From: Actinomadura harenae
Lineage (GTDB): Bacteria > Actinomycetota > Actinomycetes > Streptosporangiales > Streptosporangiaceae
Direction of reading: 5' to 3'
Assembly (NCBI RefSeq): GCF_003696215.1
Contig: NZ_RFFG01000087.1
Location: 1 to 33,452, forward strand
DNA: 33,452 bases
The translations under genes and the position numbers were made by a program. Numbering within the stretch: position 1 is the first letter of the stretch; the number at the start of each line of letters is the position of its first letter. The notes under the pieces are model-generated. The model had not been told where the DNA came from. It saw only the letters and a program-made list of their open reading frames with translations, and ran no database searches. Shown here piece after piece: positions 23,493 through 32,611 of the stretch.

Positions 23493-24983
23493 GTGCCACC
23501 AGGAACCACGTCCGGAAGAACCGACCCCGGCCCTGACGAGCCAGAGCCGACCGGGCCCGGGCCGACCGGGCCGACCGGGCCGAACGGGCTGAACGAGTCG
23601 AACGGGCTGAACGAGTCGAACGGGCCGAACGAGCCGAACGAGCCGGCGTCCGGGGTGGGGCGGCGTGCGGCCGTGACCGCGCTCGCCCTGGCCGCCTCGT
23701 CCGCGCTCGTCCCGGTCAGGCCGGCCCGAGCCGCCACGCGGGCGGGAGCGGCGAAGGTGCCGAAGGTCCCGGCGAACTTCATGTGGGGCGTCGCGACGTC
23801 CGGCTTCCAGGCCGAGGGGAGCTTCCCGGACAGCAACTGGACGCGGTACGCCGCGCAGAAGAAGCCCGGCGTCACCGACCCGTACAAGAACTCGGTCGAC
23901 TTCCGGCACCACTACCCGGAGGACATCTCGCGCGCACGCGCGTTGGGCGTGAAGGTGTTCCGGACGTCGATCGAGTGGGCGCGCGTGGAGCCGAAGCGCG
24001 GACGGCGCGATCCCGCCGCGCTCGCCTACTACGACGACCTCGTCCGGCGGATCCGCGCGGCGGGGATGCGTCCGATGCTCACGCTCGACCACTGGGTCGT
24101 TCCGGGCTGGGTCGTCGACCAGGGCGGCTGGACCAACCCGCGGACGGTGGGCGACTGGCTCGACGAGGCCGCCTTCGTCGTCCGGCGCTACCGGGGCATG
24201 GGCGTCATCTGGATCACCTTCAACGAGGCGAGCCAGTACCTCGTCCGCGAGTTCACGGACGAGCCGCTCACGGCCGCGCAGGCCGCGACCATGCAGGCGG
24301 CCCTGGTCAAGACGCATCGCGCCGCCTACGACCTCATCCACAGGCTGGACCCGGGCGCCCCGGTGTCGAGCAACGTCGCCTACGGGACGATCCTGAACGG
24401 CTTCATGGACGGCGTCCTGTTCGACCACGTGACCGACAAGCTCGACTTCGTCGGCGTCGACTACTACTACGGCGCGAGCCTCACCAACACGACCGCGACG
24501 AACGCCGCCACGGGCGAGCCCTGGAAGGTGGACCCCGAACCGGACGGCCTCTACTACGTCCTGCGCAACTACCAGCGGCGCCTGCCGAGGCTGCCGCTCT
24601 ACGTCGTAGAGAACGGGTTCCCGACCGACAACGGCAAGGCGCGCGCGGACGGCTACACGCGCTCCCAGCACCTGCGCGACCACATCTACTGGTTGCAGCG
24701 CGCGATCGGCGACGGTGTGAAGGTGGTCGGCTACAACTACTGGAGCCTGACCGACAACTACGAGTGGGGTGGCTACCGGCCGCGTTTCGGCCTCTACACC
24801 GTGGACGCCCTGACCGATCCGAAGCTGACGCGCCGTCCGACGGACGCGGTCGCGACCTACCGGGGGATCATCGCCGGACGCGGCGTGCCGTCCGGGTACA
24901 CGCCCGTCCGGAAGCCCGCGTGGTGCACGGTCGAGGACCCGTCGACCTGCCTCGTCCCGACGCCCACCCCGCCCGCTCAGTGA
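23493..24983 (+). CDS. Secreted glycoside hydrolase family 1 (beta-glucosidase-like)
   Basis: A 496-residue GH1 enzyme. After a low-complexity Pro/Gly/Asn leader (about 52 residues) comes GRRAAVTALALAASSALVP, a Tat-like signal ending at ARAA, then the TIM barrel from NFMWGVATSGFQAEG. The nucleophile is Glu373 in YVVENGF. The acid/base is Glu245 in TFNEAS, where GH1 normally has NEP. WSLTDNYEW, the GH1 aglycone/C-terminal motif, is intact. It is probably an exported beta-glycosidase. GTG 23493 has GGAGGGAG at 6 bases. A Tat signal preceded by about 50 disordered residues is unusual; a later start is possible but none has a better ribosome-binding site. Confidence 0.9.
   Translation: MPPGTTSGRTDPGPDEPEPTGPGPTGPTGPNGLNESNGLNESNGPNEPNEPASGVGRRAAVTALALAASSALVPVRPARAATRAGAAKVPKVPANFMWGVATSGFQAEGSFPDSNWTRYAAQKKPGVTDPYKNSVDFRHHYPEDISRARALGVKVFRTSIEWARVEPKRGRRDPAALAYYDDLVRRIRAAGMRPMLTLDHWVVPGWVVDQGGWTNPRTVGDWLDEAAFVVRRYRGMGVIWITFNEASQYLVREFTDEPLTAAQAATMQAALVKTHRAAYDLIHRLDPGAPVSSNVAYGTILNGFMDGVLFDHVTDKLDFVGVDYYYGASLTNTTATNAATGEPWKVDPEPDGLYYVLRNYQRRLPRLPLYVVENGFPTDNGKARADGYTRSQHLRDHIYWLQRAIGDGVKVVGYNYWSLTDNYEWGGYRPRFGLYTVDALTDPKLTRRPTDAVATYRGIIAGRGVPSGYTPVRKPAWCTVEDPSTCLVPTPTPPAQ
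23582..23635 (+). repeat. 18-bp tandem repeat in the glycosidase leader
   Basis: Two exact copies of GAACGGGCTGAACGAGTC and one diverged copy encode the repeating NGLNES-like segment ahead of the Tat signal. Confidence 0.75.
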
Positions 24984-25036
24984 TGACGACCGGCCCCGCC
25001 GGGGGAGCGTGACCCCGGGGCGCCATGACCCGGCGC

Positions 25037-25088
25037 GAGACCGTAATCTGACCTGTGGGTAACATCACCCCGAACCAGATTCGGTCTC
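25037..25088 (+). promoter_or_regulatory. Long nested inverted repeat ahead of the SDR gene
   Basis: GAGACCG-T-AATCTG (25037-25050) pairs with CAGATTCGGTCTC (25076-25088): 13 pairs with one bulged T. An inner GGGT-AACATC-ACCC stem lies in the loop. The right arm ends 18 bases before the start codon. It could be a terminator of the glycosidase gene or a leader or operator controlling the beta-oxidation pair. Confidence 0.6.
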
Positions 25089-25106
25089 TGACGTAAGGTG
25101 CTGCTT

Positions 25107-25880
25107 ATGGACCTGAACGGAGTATCCGCCGTCGTCTCCGGCGGTGCGAGCGGCCTCGGCGAGGCCACCGCGCGCGAGCTGGCCGCGAACGGCGTCAAGG
25201 TGGTCGTCGCGGACCTCAACGAGGACAAGGGCAAGGCCCTCGCCGACGAGCTCGGCGGCGTGTTCGTCAAGACCGACGTGTCGGACGCGGCGCAGGTCGA
25301 GGCGGCCGTCCAGGCGGCGGTCGACACCGGCGCCCCGCTGCGGATCATCGTGAACTCCGCGGGCATCGGCTGGGCCGAGCGCACCGTCAACCGCGACGGC
25401 TCGCCGCACAGCCTCGAGACCTACACCAAGGTCATCCAGGTCAACCTGATCGGCACCTTCAACCTCATGCGGATCGGCGCGGCGGCCATCGCCAAGACCG
25501 AGCCCGCCGACGCCGACGGCCTGCGCGGCGTGGTGGTCAACACCGCGTCCATCGCGGCGCTCGAGGGCCAGACCGGCCAGCTCGCCTACTCGGCGTCCAA
25601 GGGCGGCATCGTCGGCATGACGCTGCCCGCCGCCCGCGACCTCGCGGCGATCGGCGTCCGGGTCAACACGATCTGCCCGGGCATCATCGACACGCCGATC
25701 TACGGCGAGGGCGAGGCCGCCGAGGCGTTCAAGGCGAAGCTGTCCGCCCCGGTGCCGTTCCCGAAGCGCATGGGCCGGCCGAGCGAGTTCGCGCACCTGG
25801 TGCGCTCGCTCGTCGAGAACGACTACATGAACGGCGAGACGGTCCGGTTCGACGGCGGCATCCGCTTCCAGCCCAAGTGA
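25107..25880 (+). CDS. SDR dehydrogenase, 3-hydroxyacyl-CoA dehydrogenase type II-like
   Basis: A 257-residue classical short-chain dehydrogenase. The NAD motif is GGASGLGEA (12-20), with Asp36 after the second beta strand favouring NAD over NADP. NSAG lies at 83-86, and the catalytic Ser148, Tyr161 and Lys165 are in NTASIAALEGQTGQLAYSAS and K165. The SLETYTKVIQVNLIGTFN and IAALEGQTGQ segments resemble the HSD17B10/type II 3-hydroxyacyl-CoA dehydrogenases. ATG 25107 has GTAAGG upstream; GTG 25098 is less likely. The gene is 8 bases from the enoyl-CoA hydratase, so the two would supply consecutive hydration and oxidation steps of beta-oxidation. Confidence 0.9.
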   Translation: MDLNGVSAVVSGGASGLGEATARELAANGVKVVVADLNEDKGKALADELGGVFVKTDVSDAAQVEAAVQAAVDTGAPLRIIVNSAGIGWAERTVNRDGSPHSLETYTKVIQVNLIGTFNLMRIGAAAIAKTEPADADGLRGVVVNTASIAALEGQTGQLAYSASKGGIVGMTLPAARDLAAIGVRVNTICPGIIDTPIYGEGEAAEAFKAKLSAPVPFPKRMGRPSEFAHLVRSLVENDYMNGETVRFDGGIRFQPK

Positions 25881-25888
25881 GGCCCTGA

Positions 25889-26653
25889 ATGTCCGAAGCT
25901 GTACTGGTCGAGGAGGACGGGGCCGTCCTCGTCGTCACCATCAACCGGCCGGAGGCCCGCAACGCGGTCAACGGCGCGGTGGCGCAGGGCATCGCGGCCG
26001 CCCTGGACACCCTCGACTCGCGCAAGGACCTGTCCATCGGCGTCCTCACCGGCGCGGGCGGCACGTTCTGCGCGGGCATGGACCTCAAGGGCTTCCTGAC
26101 CGGGGACAACCCGATGGTGGAGGGCCGCGGGTTCGCCGGGATCGTGGAGCGCCCCTCGGCGAAGCCGCTGATCGCGGCGGTCGAGGGCTACGCCCTGGCG
26201 GGCGGCTGCGAGATCGCGCTGTCGTGCGACATGGTCGTGGCGGCGAAGGACGCGCAGTTCGGGCTGCCCGAGCCCAAGCGCGGCCTGGTCGCGGCGGCCG
26301 GCGGCCTGCTCCGCCTGCCGCAGCGGATCCCGTTCCACATCGCCATGGAGATGGCGCTCACCGGCGACAGGTACCCGGCGGAGCGGATGGCGGAGTTCGG
26401 CTTCGTCAACCGGCTCACCGAGTCGGGCGGCGCGCTCGCCGCGGCCAAGGAGCTCGCGCTCAAGGTCGCCGAGAACGCCCCGCTGGCGCTCGCCGCCACC
26501 AAGAAGGTCATCGTCGAGTCGCCCGAGTGGTCGGCCGAGGAGCGGTGGCGGAAGCAGAGCGAGATCGTCATCCCGGTGTTCGGTTCCAAGGACGCCCAGG
26601 AGGGCCCGGCCGCCTTCGCCGAGAAGCGCAAGCCGGTCTGGACGGGCGAGTGA
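25889..26653 (+). CDS. Enoyl-CoA hydratase (crotonase family)
   Basis: A 254-residue crotonase. The CoA-binding N-terminus is VTINRPEARNAVN, the oxyanion-hole segments are FCAGMDLKGF and ALAGGCEIAL, and both hydratase glutamates are present at Glu108 (GGCE) and Glu128 (LPEPKRG), supporting true hydratase chemistry rather than isomerase-only. It follows the SDR dehydrogenase by 8 bases, with GAGGCC-type weak spacing, and is probably co-transcribed with it. Substrate length is not deducible. An 11-bp hairpin ends the operon. Confidence 0.93.
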   Translation: MSEAVLVEEDGAVLVVTINRPEARNAVNGAVAQGIAAALDTLDSRKDLSIGVLTGAGGTFCAGMDLKGFLTGDNPMVEGRGFAGIVERPSAKPLIAAVEGYALAGGCEIALSCDMVVAAKDAQFGLPEPKRGLVAAAGGLLRLPQRIPFHIAMEMALTGDRYPAERMAEFGFVNRLTESGGALAAAKELALKVAENAPLALAATKKVIVESPEWSAEERWRKQSEIVIPVFGSKDAQEGPAAFAEKRKPVWTGE

Positions 26654-26700
26654 CACCCGGCCGAGGCTGAGGTCCCGGACGACAAGCAGGACGACAAGAG

Positions 26701-26727
26701 CGCCCGGGGGCGGGAAGCCCCCGGGCG
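26701..26727 (+). terminator. Terminator of the SDR/hydratase operon
   Basis: A perfect 11-bp stem CGCCCGGGGGC/GCCCCCGGGCG with a GGGAA loop, followed by TTCTGTCGT. Confidence 0.85.
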
Positions 26728-26752
26728 TTCTGTCGTGCCTGGTGGGTTCCGT

Positions 26753-26768
26753 CTTACTTCCGAGTAAG
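26753..26768. promoter_or_regulatory. CTTACT-TCCG-AGTAAG palindrome
   Basis: Perfect 6-bp half-sites with a 4-base centre, 49 bases before the propeller gene start. The size and symmetry suit a TetR-type operator, but no regulator is encoded next to it. Confidence 0.5.
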
Positions 26769-26816
26769 TCTTCCCGTACTCTTTTCGGGTTCTGATCGAT
26801 CTCGGGATGGGGTCCC

Positions 26817-27899
26817 ATGCGCTGGAACGCGATTGTCAGCACGGCCGTCGCCACCACGGGCGCCGCCTCGCTCGTCCTGGCCGCCTCACCGGCGGCGTTC
26901 GCGGCGGGCTGGCGCAACGTCGGCGGCGGCGCCGCCCTGAAGTACTCCGGCAGCCTCGACCGCGTCGACTTCGCGGGCAAGGACGTCGGCTGGGCGGTCG
27001 GCTCCAAGGGCACCGTGACCTCGCCGAACCCGGTCATCGCCCGCTACACGGCCAAGGGCTGGGCCGCGCAGTCCAGCCCCGAGAAGTTCTCCCCGATGGA
27101 CGTCGCCGTCTCGTCCGCCAAGAACGCCTGGGTCGTCGGCTACGGCCCGTTCATGAACCCCGTCTCGATCCACTGGAACGGCACGAAGTGGGCCAAGGCC
27201 AACTACCCGCTGGTCGGGATCCCGTTCCAGGTGGCGGCCGCGTCCGACGGGACGGCCTACTCGACCGCCGGGATCACCTACGCGGCCGGGGTCAGCACCG
27301 TCCTGCGCTGGACCGGCACGGCCTGGGCGGACGCGAAGGTCCCGCTGCCGCCGTCCACCACGATCACCACCGTGGACGTCCGCAGCCGCACCGACGTGTG
27401 GATCGCCGGGACGACCACCGCCGACGGACGCAAGGTCACCGGCCTGGCCTACCACTACGACGGCAGGACCTGGAAGCGGATCGACGTGCCCGGTGAGTTC
27501 GGGGTCACGGCCTACCAGGCGATCATCTACCGGATCGTCGCCCTGTCCCCGACGAGCGTGTACGCGATCAAGGACGCGCAGGCCGCCCAGACCACCAACG
27601 CGCTCCTGCACTGGGACGGCAAGACCTGGAAATCGTTCACGACCCCGCTGAACTCGGCCGGGCTCGGCCTTTCCGCGGACGGGCGCGGCGGCGTGGTCGT
27701 CCTGCCCGCCGGCAACAACGGCAAGTCCCGCTACCTGCACTTCAACGGAAAGACGTGGACCACGCTTTACGGCCCCGCCCGGAAGGGGACCGTCCTGGTC
27801 GCCGACGCCGACCAGCGGCCCGGCACCACGGGCGTCGTGAGCGTCGGCATGGCCTCATCCGGCAACGCGCGCACCCCCTTCATCGAACTGCTCGGCTGA
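26817..27899 (+). CDS. Secreted beta-propeller-like protein
   Basis: A 360-residue exported protein with the signal peptide MRWNAIVSTAVATTGAASLV ending near AAFAAGW. At least five blade-like repeats are visible, each closing with an aromatic-x-G-x-x-W hairpin: HWNGTKWAKA, RWTGTAWADA, HYDGRTWKRI, HWDGKTWKSF and HFNGKTWTTL. DVAVSS..AWVVG-type strands start the blades, as in actinobacterial secreted 'BNR/galactose-oxidase-like' propellers. No catalytic residues are recognisable; a binding role is likely. The ATG has GATGGGG about 4 bases upstream. It is flanked by terminators on both sides, so it is monocistronic. Confidence 0.8.
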   Translation: MRWNAIVSTAVATTGAASLVLAASPAAFAAGWRNVGGGAALKYSGSLDRVDFAGKDVGWAVGSKGTVTSPNPVIARYTAKGWAAQSSPEKFSPMDVAVSSAKNAWVVGYGPFMNPVSIHWNGTKWAKANYPLVGIPFQVAAASDGTAYSTAGITYAAGVSTVLRWTGTAWADAKVPLPPSTTITTVDVRSRTDVWIAGTTTADGRKVTGLAYHYDGRTWKRIDVPGEFGVTAYQAIIYRIVALSPTSVYAIKDAQAAQTTNALLHWDGKTWKSFTTPLNSAGLGLSADGRGGVVVLPAGNNGKSRYLHFNGKTWTTLYGPARKGTVLVADADQRPGTTGVVSVGMASSGNARTPFIELLG

Positions 27900-27938
27900 C
27901 CCGGGGCGACCCGTCCCGCGCATTCGCCCAGGTGGTGA

Positions 27939-27978
27939 GGTTCAGCCCCCGGAGTCCCAGGCTTCCGGGGGCTGAACC
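27939..27978 (+). terminator. Terminator of the propeller gene
   Basis: A perfect 15-bp stem GGTTCAGCCCCCGGA/TCCGGGGGCTGAACC with a 10-base loop, followed by ATTTCTC. Confidence 0.9.
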
Positions 27979-28004
27979 ATTTCTCAACGGACTCTCGGTG
28001 CGCG

Positions 28005-28021
28005 TTCAGGCTCCCTTCAGG
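28005..28021 (+). promoter_or_regulatory. Response-regulator box upstream of the regulator gene
   Basis: TTCAGG occurs twice at 11-base periodicity (28005-28010 and 28016-28021), the usual arrangement for an OmpR/PhoP-family dimer. The box lies 47 bases before the TTG start. A near-identical box precedes the HtrA gene. Confidence 0.6.
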
Positions 28022-28067
28022 TTCGCCTGGAAGCCTCGGGGAAGATTGGACTAGGAGGTTCTTCTCA

Positions 28068-28799
28068 TTGGCTGAGCGGACGGTGACCATGGCCGGCAGG
28101 ACGCCGGAGGCGGTTCTGCTGGTGGTCGAGGACGAGCCGAACATCCTCGAACTGCTGGCCGGAAGCCTGCGCTTCACCGGCTTCGAGGTCGTCACCGCGA
28201 CCAACGGGGCCGACGCGGTGCAGGCCGCGCGCCGGCACCGCCCCGACCTCATCGTCCTGGACGTCATGCTCCCGGACATCGACGGCTTCGACGTGGCGCG
28301 GCGGCTGCGGTCCGGCGGCGACCACACGCCGGTGCTGTTCCTGACCGCCCGGGACGCCGTCCAGGACCGGATCAAGGGCCTCACCATCGGCGGCGACGAC
28401 TACGTCACCAAGCCGTTCAGCCTGGAGGAGGTCATCGCCCGGATCCGGGCCGTCCTGCGGCGGTTCCGCGGCGGCGTGACCGAGCCCCCGCCCCGGCTGG
28501 TCTTCGCCGACGTCGAGCTGGACGAGGACACCCACGAGGTCTGGCGCGGCGGCAAGGTCATCCAGCTCTCGCCGACCGAGTTCAAGCTGCTGCGCTACTT
28601 CATGGCCAACGCGGGCCGCGTGCTGTCCAAGGCGCAGATCCTCGACCACGTGTGGAACTACGACTTCCGCGGCGACGCCGGGATCGTCGAGTCCTACGTC
28701 TCCGCGCTGCGCCGCAAGGTCGACAACATCGAGCCCCGCCTCATCCACACCCTGCGCGGTGTCGGCTACGTCCTGCGCGAACCGCCCGACCAGGGATGA
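28068..28799 (+). CDS. OmpR/PhoP-family response regulator
   Basis: A 243-residue regulator. The receiver domain has acidic residues in VVEDEP, phospho-acceptor Asp65 in LIVLDVMLPD, the switch Thr in FLTARD and Lys115 in DDYVTKPF. The C-terminal winged helix carries SPTEFKLLRYFMANAG, the recognition region IVESYVSALRRKVD and the final wing LIHTLRGVGYVLREP. The whole resembles mycobacterial PhoP closely, but the gene order regulator, kinase, HtrA is that of MprAB-PepD. The start is TTG 28068 with AGGAGG 11 bases upstream; ATG 28089 is possible but lacks a site. The last bases overlap the kinase start. The upstream TTCAGG repeats suggest autoregulation. Confidence 0.93.
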   Translation: MAERTVTMAGRTPEAVLLVVEDEPNILELLAGSLRFTGFEVVTATNGADAVQAARRHRPDLIVLDVMLPDIDGFDVARRLRSGGDHTPVLFLTARDAVQDRIKGLTIGGDDYVTKPFSLEEVIARIRAVLRRFRGGVTEPPPRLVFADVELDEDTHEVWRGGKVIQLSPTEFKLLRYFMANAGRVLSKAQILDHVWNYDFRGDAGIVESYVSALRRKVDNIEPRLIHTLRGVGYVLREPPDQG

Positions 28800-30346
28800 T
28801 GAGCGCGCCCGGCCACGACTCGGCCGGTCACGGCGTTCCGGTGCCCACCGGGGACGGCGTCGCGGCGCGGCTGCGGCGGGCGTCCCGGCGCGTGCCGCTG
28901 CGGATGAAGCTGATCGTCGGGATGCTCGTCCTGGTCACGCTCGGGCTGACCGTGATGGGCGCGGCGGGCAGCGCCGCGCTGCGCGGCTACATGATGCAGC
29001 AGGCCGACGACCAGCTCCAGGCCACCGCCCAGAAGGTCCGCCTGGCGGTCTCGCTGCGCCACCCCTTCAAGAACAGCCTCCCGGACGTCATGTACGTGAA
29101 GGTCTGGTCGGGGGAGAGCGACGGGCTGCCCACCATCGACCAGCCCGGCCTGGCCGTCGACCCGCGCACCATCCCGGACACCTCCGAGAGCGAGGCGCTG
29201 CGCCGCCAGGACGAGATCTTCACCGTCCACGGCCCCGGCAAGGACTCGGTGTGGCGGGTGATGACGTTCACCACCCGCACCGGCGACGTCGTCGTGCTCG
29301 GCCGCAACCTCAAGGACGTCCGGGACACCGTCCGGCAGCTCGTCACGATCGACATCACCGTCGGCGTCCTGGTGCTCGGCGGCCTCGGCGCGCTCGCGGC
29401 GCTCGTCGTCACGGCCAGCCTGCGCCCGCTCCGGACGATGGAGGCGACCGCGGAGGCGATCGCGCGCGGCGACCTGTCCCGGCGCGTCCCCGACGCCGAC
29501 CCGGCCACCGAGGTCGGACGGCTCGGCGCGTCCTTCAACTCCATGCTCAGCCAGATCGAGGCGGCGTTCGGCGCGCAGGCCCGGTCGGAGGCCGCGGCCC
29601 GGCGGTCGGAGGAGGCGGCGCGGCGCTCGGAGGAGAACGCGCTGCGCTCGGAGGAGCGGATGCGCCGGTTCGTCGCGGACGCGTCGCACGAGCTGCGCAC
29701 CCCGCTGACCGCGATCCGCGGGTTCGCCGAGTTCTACCGGCAGGGCGCGGCCCGCACCCCCGGCGAGCTCGACCGGCTCATCGGGCGCATCGAGGAGACG
29801 GCGTCCCGGATGGGCCTGCTCGTCGAGGACCTGCTGCTCCTGGCCCGCCTCGACCGGCAGCGCCCGGTGGAGCGGCGTCCGGTGGACCTGCTCGCGGTCG
29901 CCGCCGAGGCCGTCCAGGAGGCGCGGGTGCTCGCCCCGGACCGTCCGGTCGACCTGGACGTCGAGGGCGGCGTCGCCTACCAGATCCTCGGCGACGAGCC
30001 GCGGCTGCGGCAGGTGCTCGGCAACCTGCTGACGAACGCGATCGTCCACACCCCGGCCGGTTCGGCGATCGAGGTCCGGCTGAGCCCCGGCGAGCTGGAC
30101 GGCGACCCGGCGGCCGTCTGCGAGGTCGCCGACCACGGCCCCGGGCTGAGCCCCGAGCAGGCCGAGCGGGTCTTCGAGCGCTTCTACCGGGCCGACAAGG
30201 CGCGCAGCCGCGAGGACGGCGGCACCGGCCTCGGCCTGGCGATCGTCGCCGCGCTCGTCGCCGCGCACGAGGGCCGCGTCGAGGTGGACGCGGGCACCGG
30301 CACCGGCGCCGTCTTCCGCGTCATCCTGCCGCTCGCCCCGGACTGA
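28796..30346 (+). CDS. Sensor histidine kinase
   Basis: A 516-residue membrane kinase. TM1 is at about 38-60, an extracytoplasmic sensor at about 61-183, TM2 at about 184-206 and HAMP at about 207-258. A heptad-repeat signalling helix follows (ARRSEEA-type, 262-290), then HisKA with His298 in ADASHELRTP and a HATPase domain with N-box NLLTNAIVH, G1 VADHGPGL, F-box FERFYR and G2 GGTGLGLAI. It should phosphorylate the regulator encoded just upstream. The start overlaps that gene in an ATGA arrangement; ATG 28799 is a one-codon alternative. The downstream HtrA gene suggests an envelope-stress signal. Confidence 0.93.
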   Translation: MMSAPGHDSAGHGVPVPTGDGVAARLRRASRRVPLRMKLIVGMLVLVTLGLTVMGAAGSAALRGYMMQQADDQLQATAQKVRLAVSLRHPFKNSLPDVMYVKVWSGESDGLPTIDQPGLAVDPRTIPDTSESEALRRQDEIFTVHGPGKDSVWRVMTFTTRTGDVVVLGRNLKDVRDTVRQLVTIDITVGVLVLGGLGALAALVVTASLRPLRTMEATAEAIARGDLSRRVPDADPATEVGRLGASFNSMLSQIEAAFGAQARSEAAARRSEEAARRSEENALRSEERMRRFVADASHELRTPLTAIRGFAEFYRQGAARTPGELDRLIGRIEETASRMGLLVEDLLLLARLDRQRPVERRPVDLLAVAAEAVQEARVLAPDRPVDLDVEGGVAYQILGDEPRLRQVLGNLLTNAIVHTPAGSAIEVRLSPGELDGDPAAVCEVADHGPGLSPEQAERVFERFYRADKARSREDGGTGLGLAIVAALVAAHEGRVEVDAGTGTGAVFRVILPLAPD

Positions 30347-30451
30347 CGGGCCGCCTCCCCCGGCGAGCCCCGGGCGAGCCGCGGGCGTGTCCCGGGCGCG
30401 TCCCGGGGCGCGGGAGCGCACGGTTGGGCGGAGTCCAACGATTCGTCCGCG

Positions 30452-30468
30452 TTCAGAAGACTTTCAGG
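30452..30468 (+). promoter_or_regulatory. Response-regulator box upstream of the HtrA gene
   Basis: TTCAGA (30452-30457) and TTCAGG (30463-30468) are spaced 11 bases apart inside CGTTCAG...TTTCAGG, matching the box before the response-regulator gene. It lies 67 bases before the HtrA start. Confidence 0.6.
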
Positions 30469-30534
30469 CGCAGTGCAGGGCGGTCTCAGTCCCGTCGCCC
30501 ATCCTGGGTTCGACGGAACGACAGGGGGCTCGGA

Positions 30535-31869
<1,335 letters not shown>

Positions 31870-32000
31870 GCGCGCGAAGACTCACCACCGGGACGTCGTC
31901 CGGACCTGGGCTCTGGGGGGAGCGGGCGGACGGCACGCCGTCCCGGTGGTGAAACACGGGTCGTCAGGGATCCCCGTCCCCGGCGGCCCGGTGGAAGGAG

Positions 32001-32038
32001 CACGGCCGCGCGGACTTGAGGGAGTCCGCGCGGCCGTG
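32001..32038 (+). terminator. Terminator after the HtrA gene
   Basis: A perfect 16-bp stem CACGGCCGCGCGGACT/AGTCCGCGCGGCCGTG with a 6-base loop, followed by TCCTTTGTTCT. Confidence 0.88.
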
Positions 32039-32116
32039 TCCTTTGTTCTCGGGTCCGGCGAAAGGCCACCGGGAAATGGGACGACATGATCCGGCCGTGG
32101 CGGGGATAATCGACAC

Positions 32117-32542
32117 ATGCCCGGCATCATCAACGTCCGCGACTCGGTCTTCATCCCGGAGACCGAGCTGACCTGGCGCTTCTCGCGATCGTCCGGGCCC
32201 GGCGGACAGCACGTGAACACCAGCTCGACCGCCGCCGAACTCTCCTTCGACGTCGCGAACTCGCCGTCCCTGTCCGAGCCGCTGCGCGCCCGCGCCCTGG
32301 AACGGCTCGCCGGACGGCTCGTCCACGGCGTCCTGTCGATCCGCGCCGAGGAGCACCGGTCGCAGCTGCGGAACCGCGAGGCGGCGAAGGCGCGGCTGGC
32401 GGCCGTCCTGTCGGACGCGATCGCGCCCCCGCCGAAGAAGCGGATCGCGAAGAAGATGCCGCGCGGTATCAACGAACGGCGCCTGGAGAACAAGCGCCGC
32501 CGCTCGGACGTGAAACGCGGCCGCTCCAACCGCTGGTCCTGA
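32117..32542 (+). CDS. arfB: Alternative ribosome-rescue factor ArfB (YaeJ)
   Basis: A 141-residue codon-independent peptidyl-tRNA hydrolase that rescues stalled ribosomes. The catalytic GGQ is at residues 29-31 in SSGPGGQHVNTSS, in a domain of about 100 residues with RAEEHRSQLRNREAA. The C-terminal basic tail (KKRIAKKMPRGINERR then KRRRSDVKRGRSNRW) is the part that enters the empty mRNA channel. Length and tail separate it from the class I release factors prfA and prfB, which are over 330 residues. It stands alone and converges on the deformylase gene. Confidence 0.94.
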   Translation: MPGIINVRDSVFIPETELTWRFSRSSGPGGQHVNTSSTAAELSFDVANSPSLSEPLRARALERLAGRLVHGVLSIRAEEHRSQLRNREAAKARLAAVLSDAIAPPPKKRIAKKMPRGINERRLENKRRRSDVKRGRSNRWS

Positions 32543-32611
32543 GGAACCGGGCGCGACGCGCCTTTGTCGGGCGGGCGGAATGGCCGGTGAATCGATCGTG
32601 AGAACGCGGGC

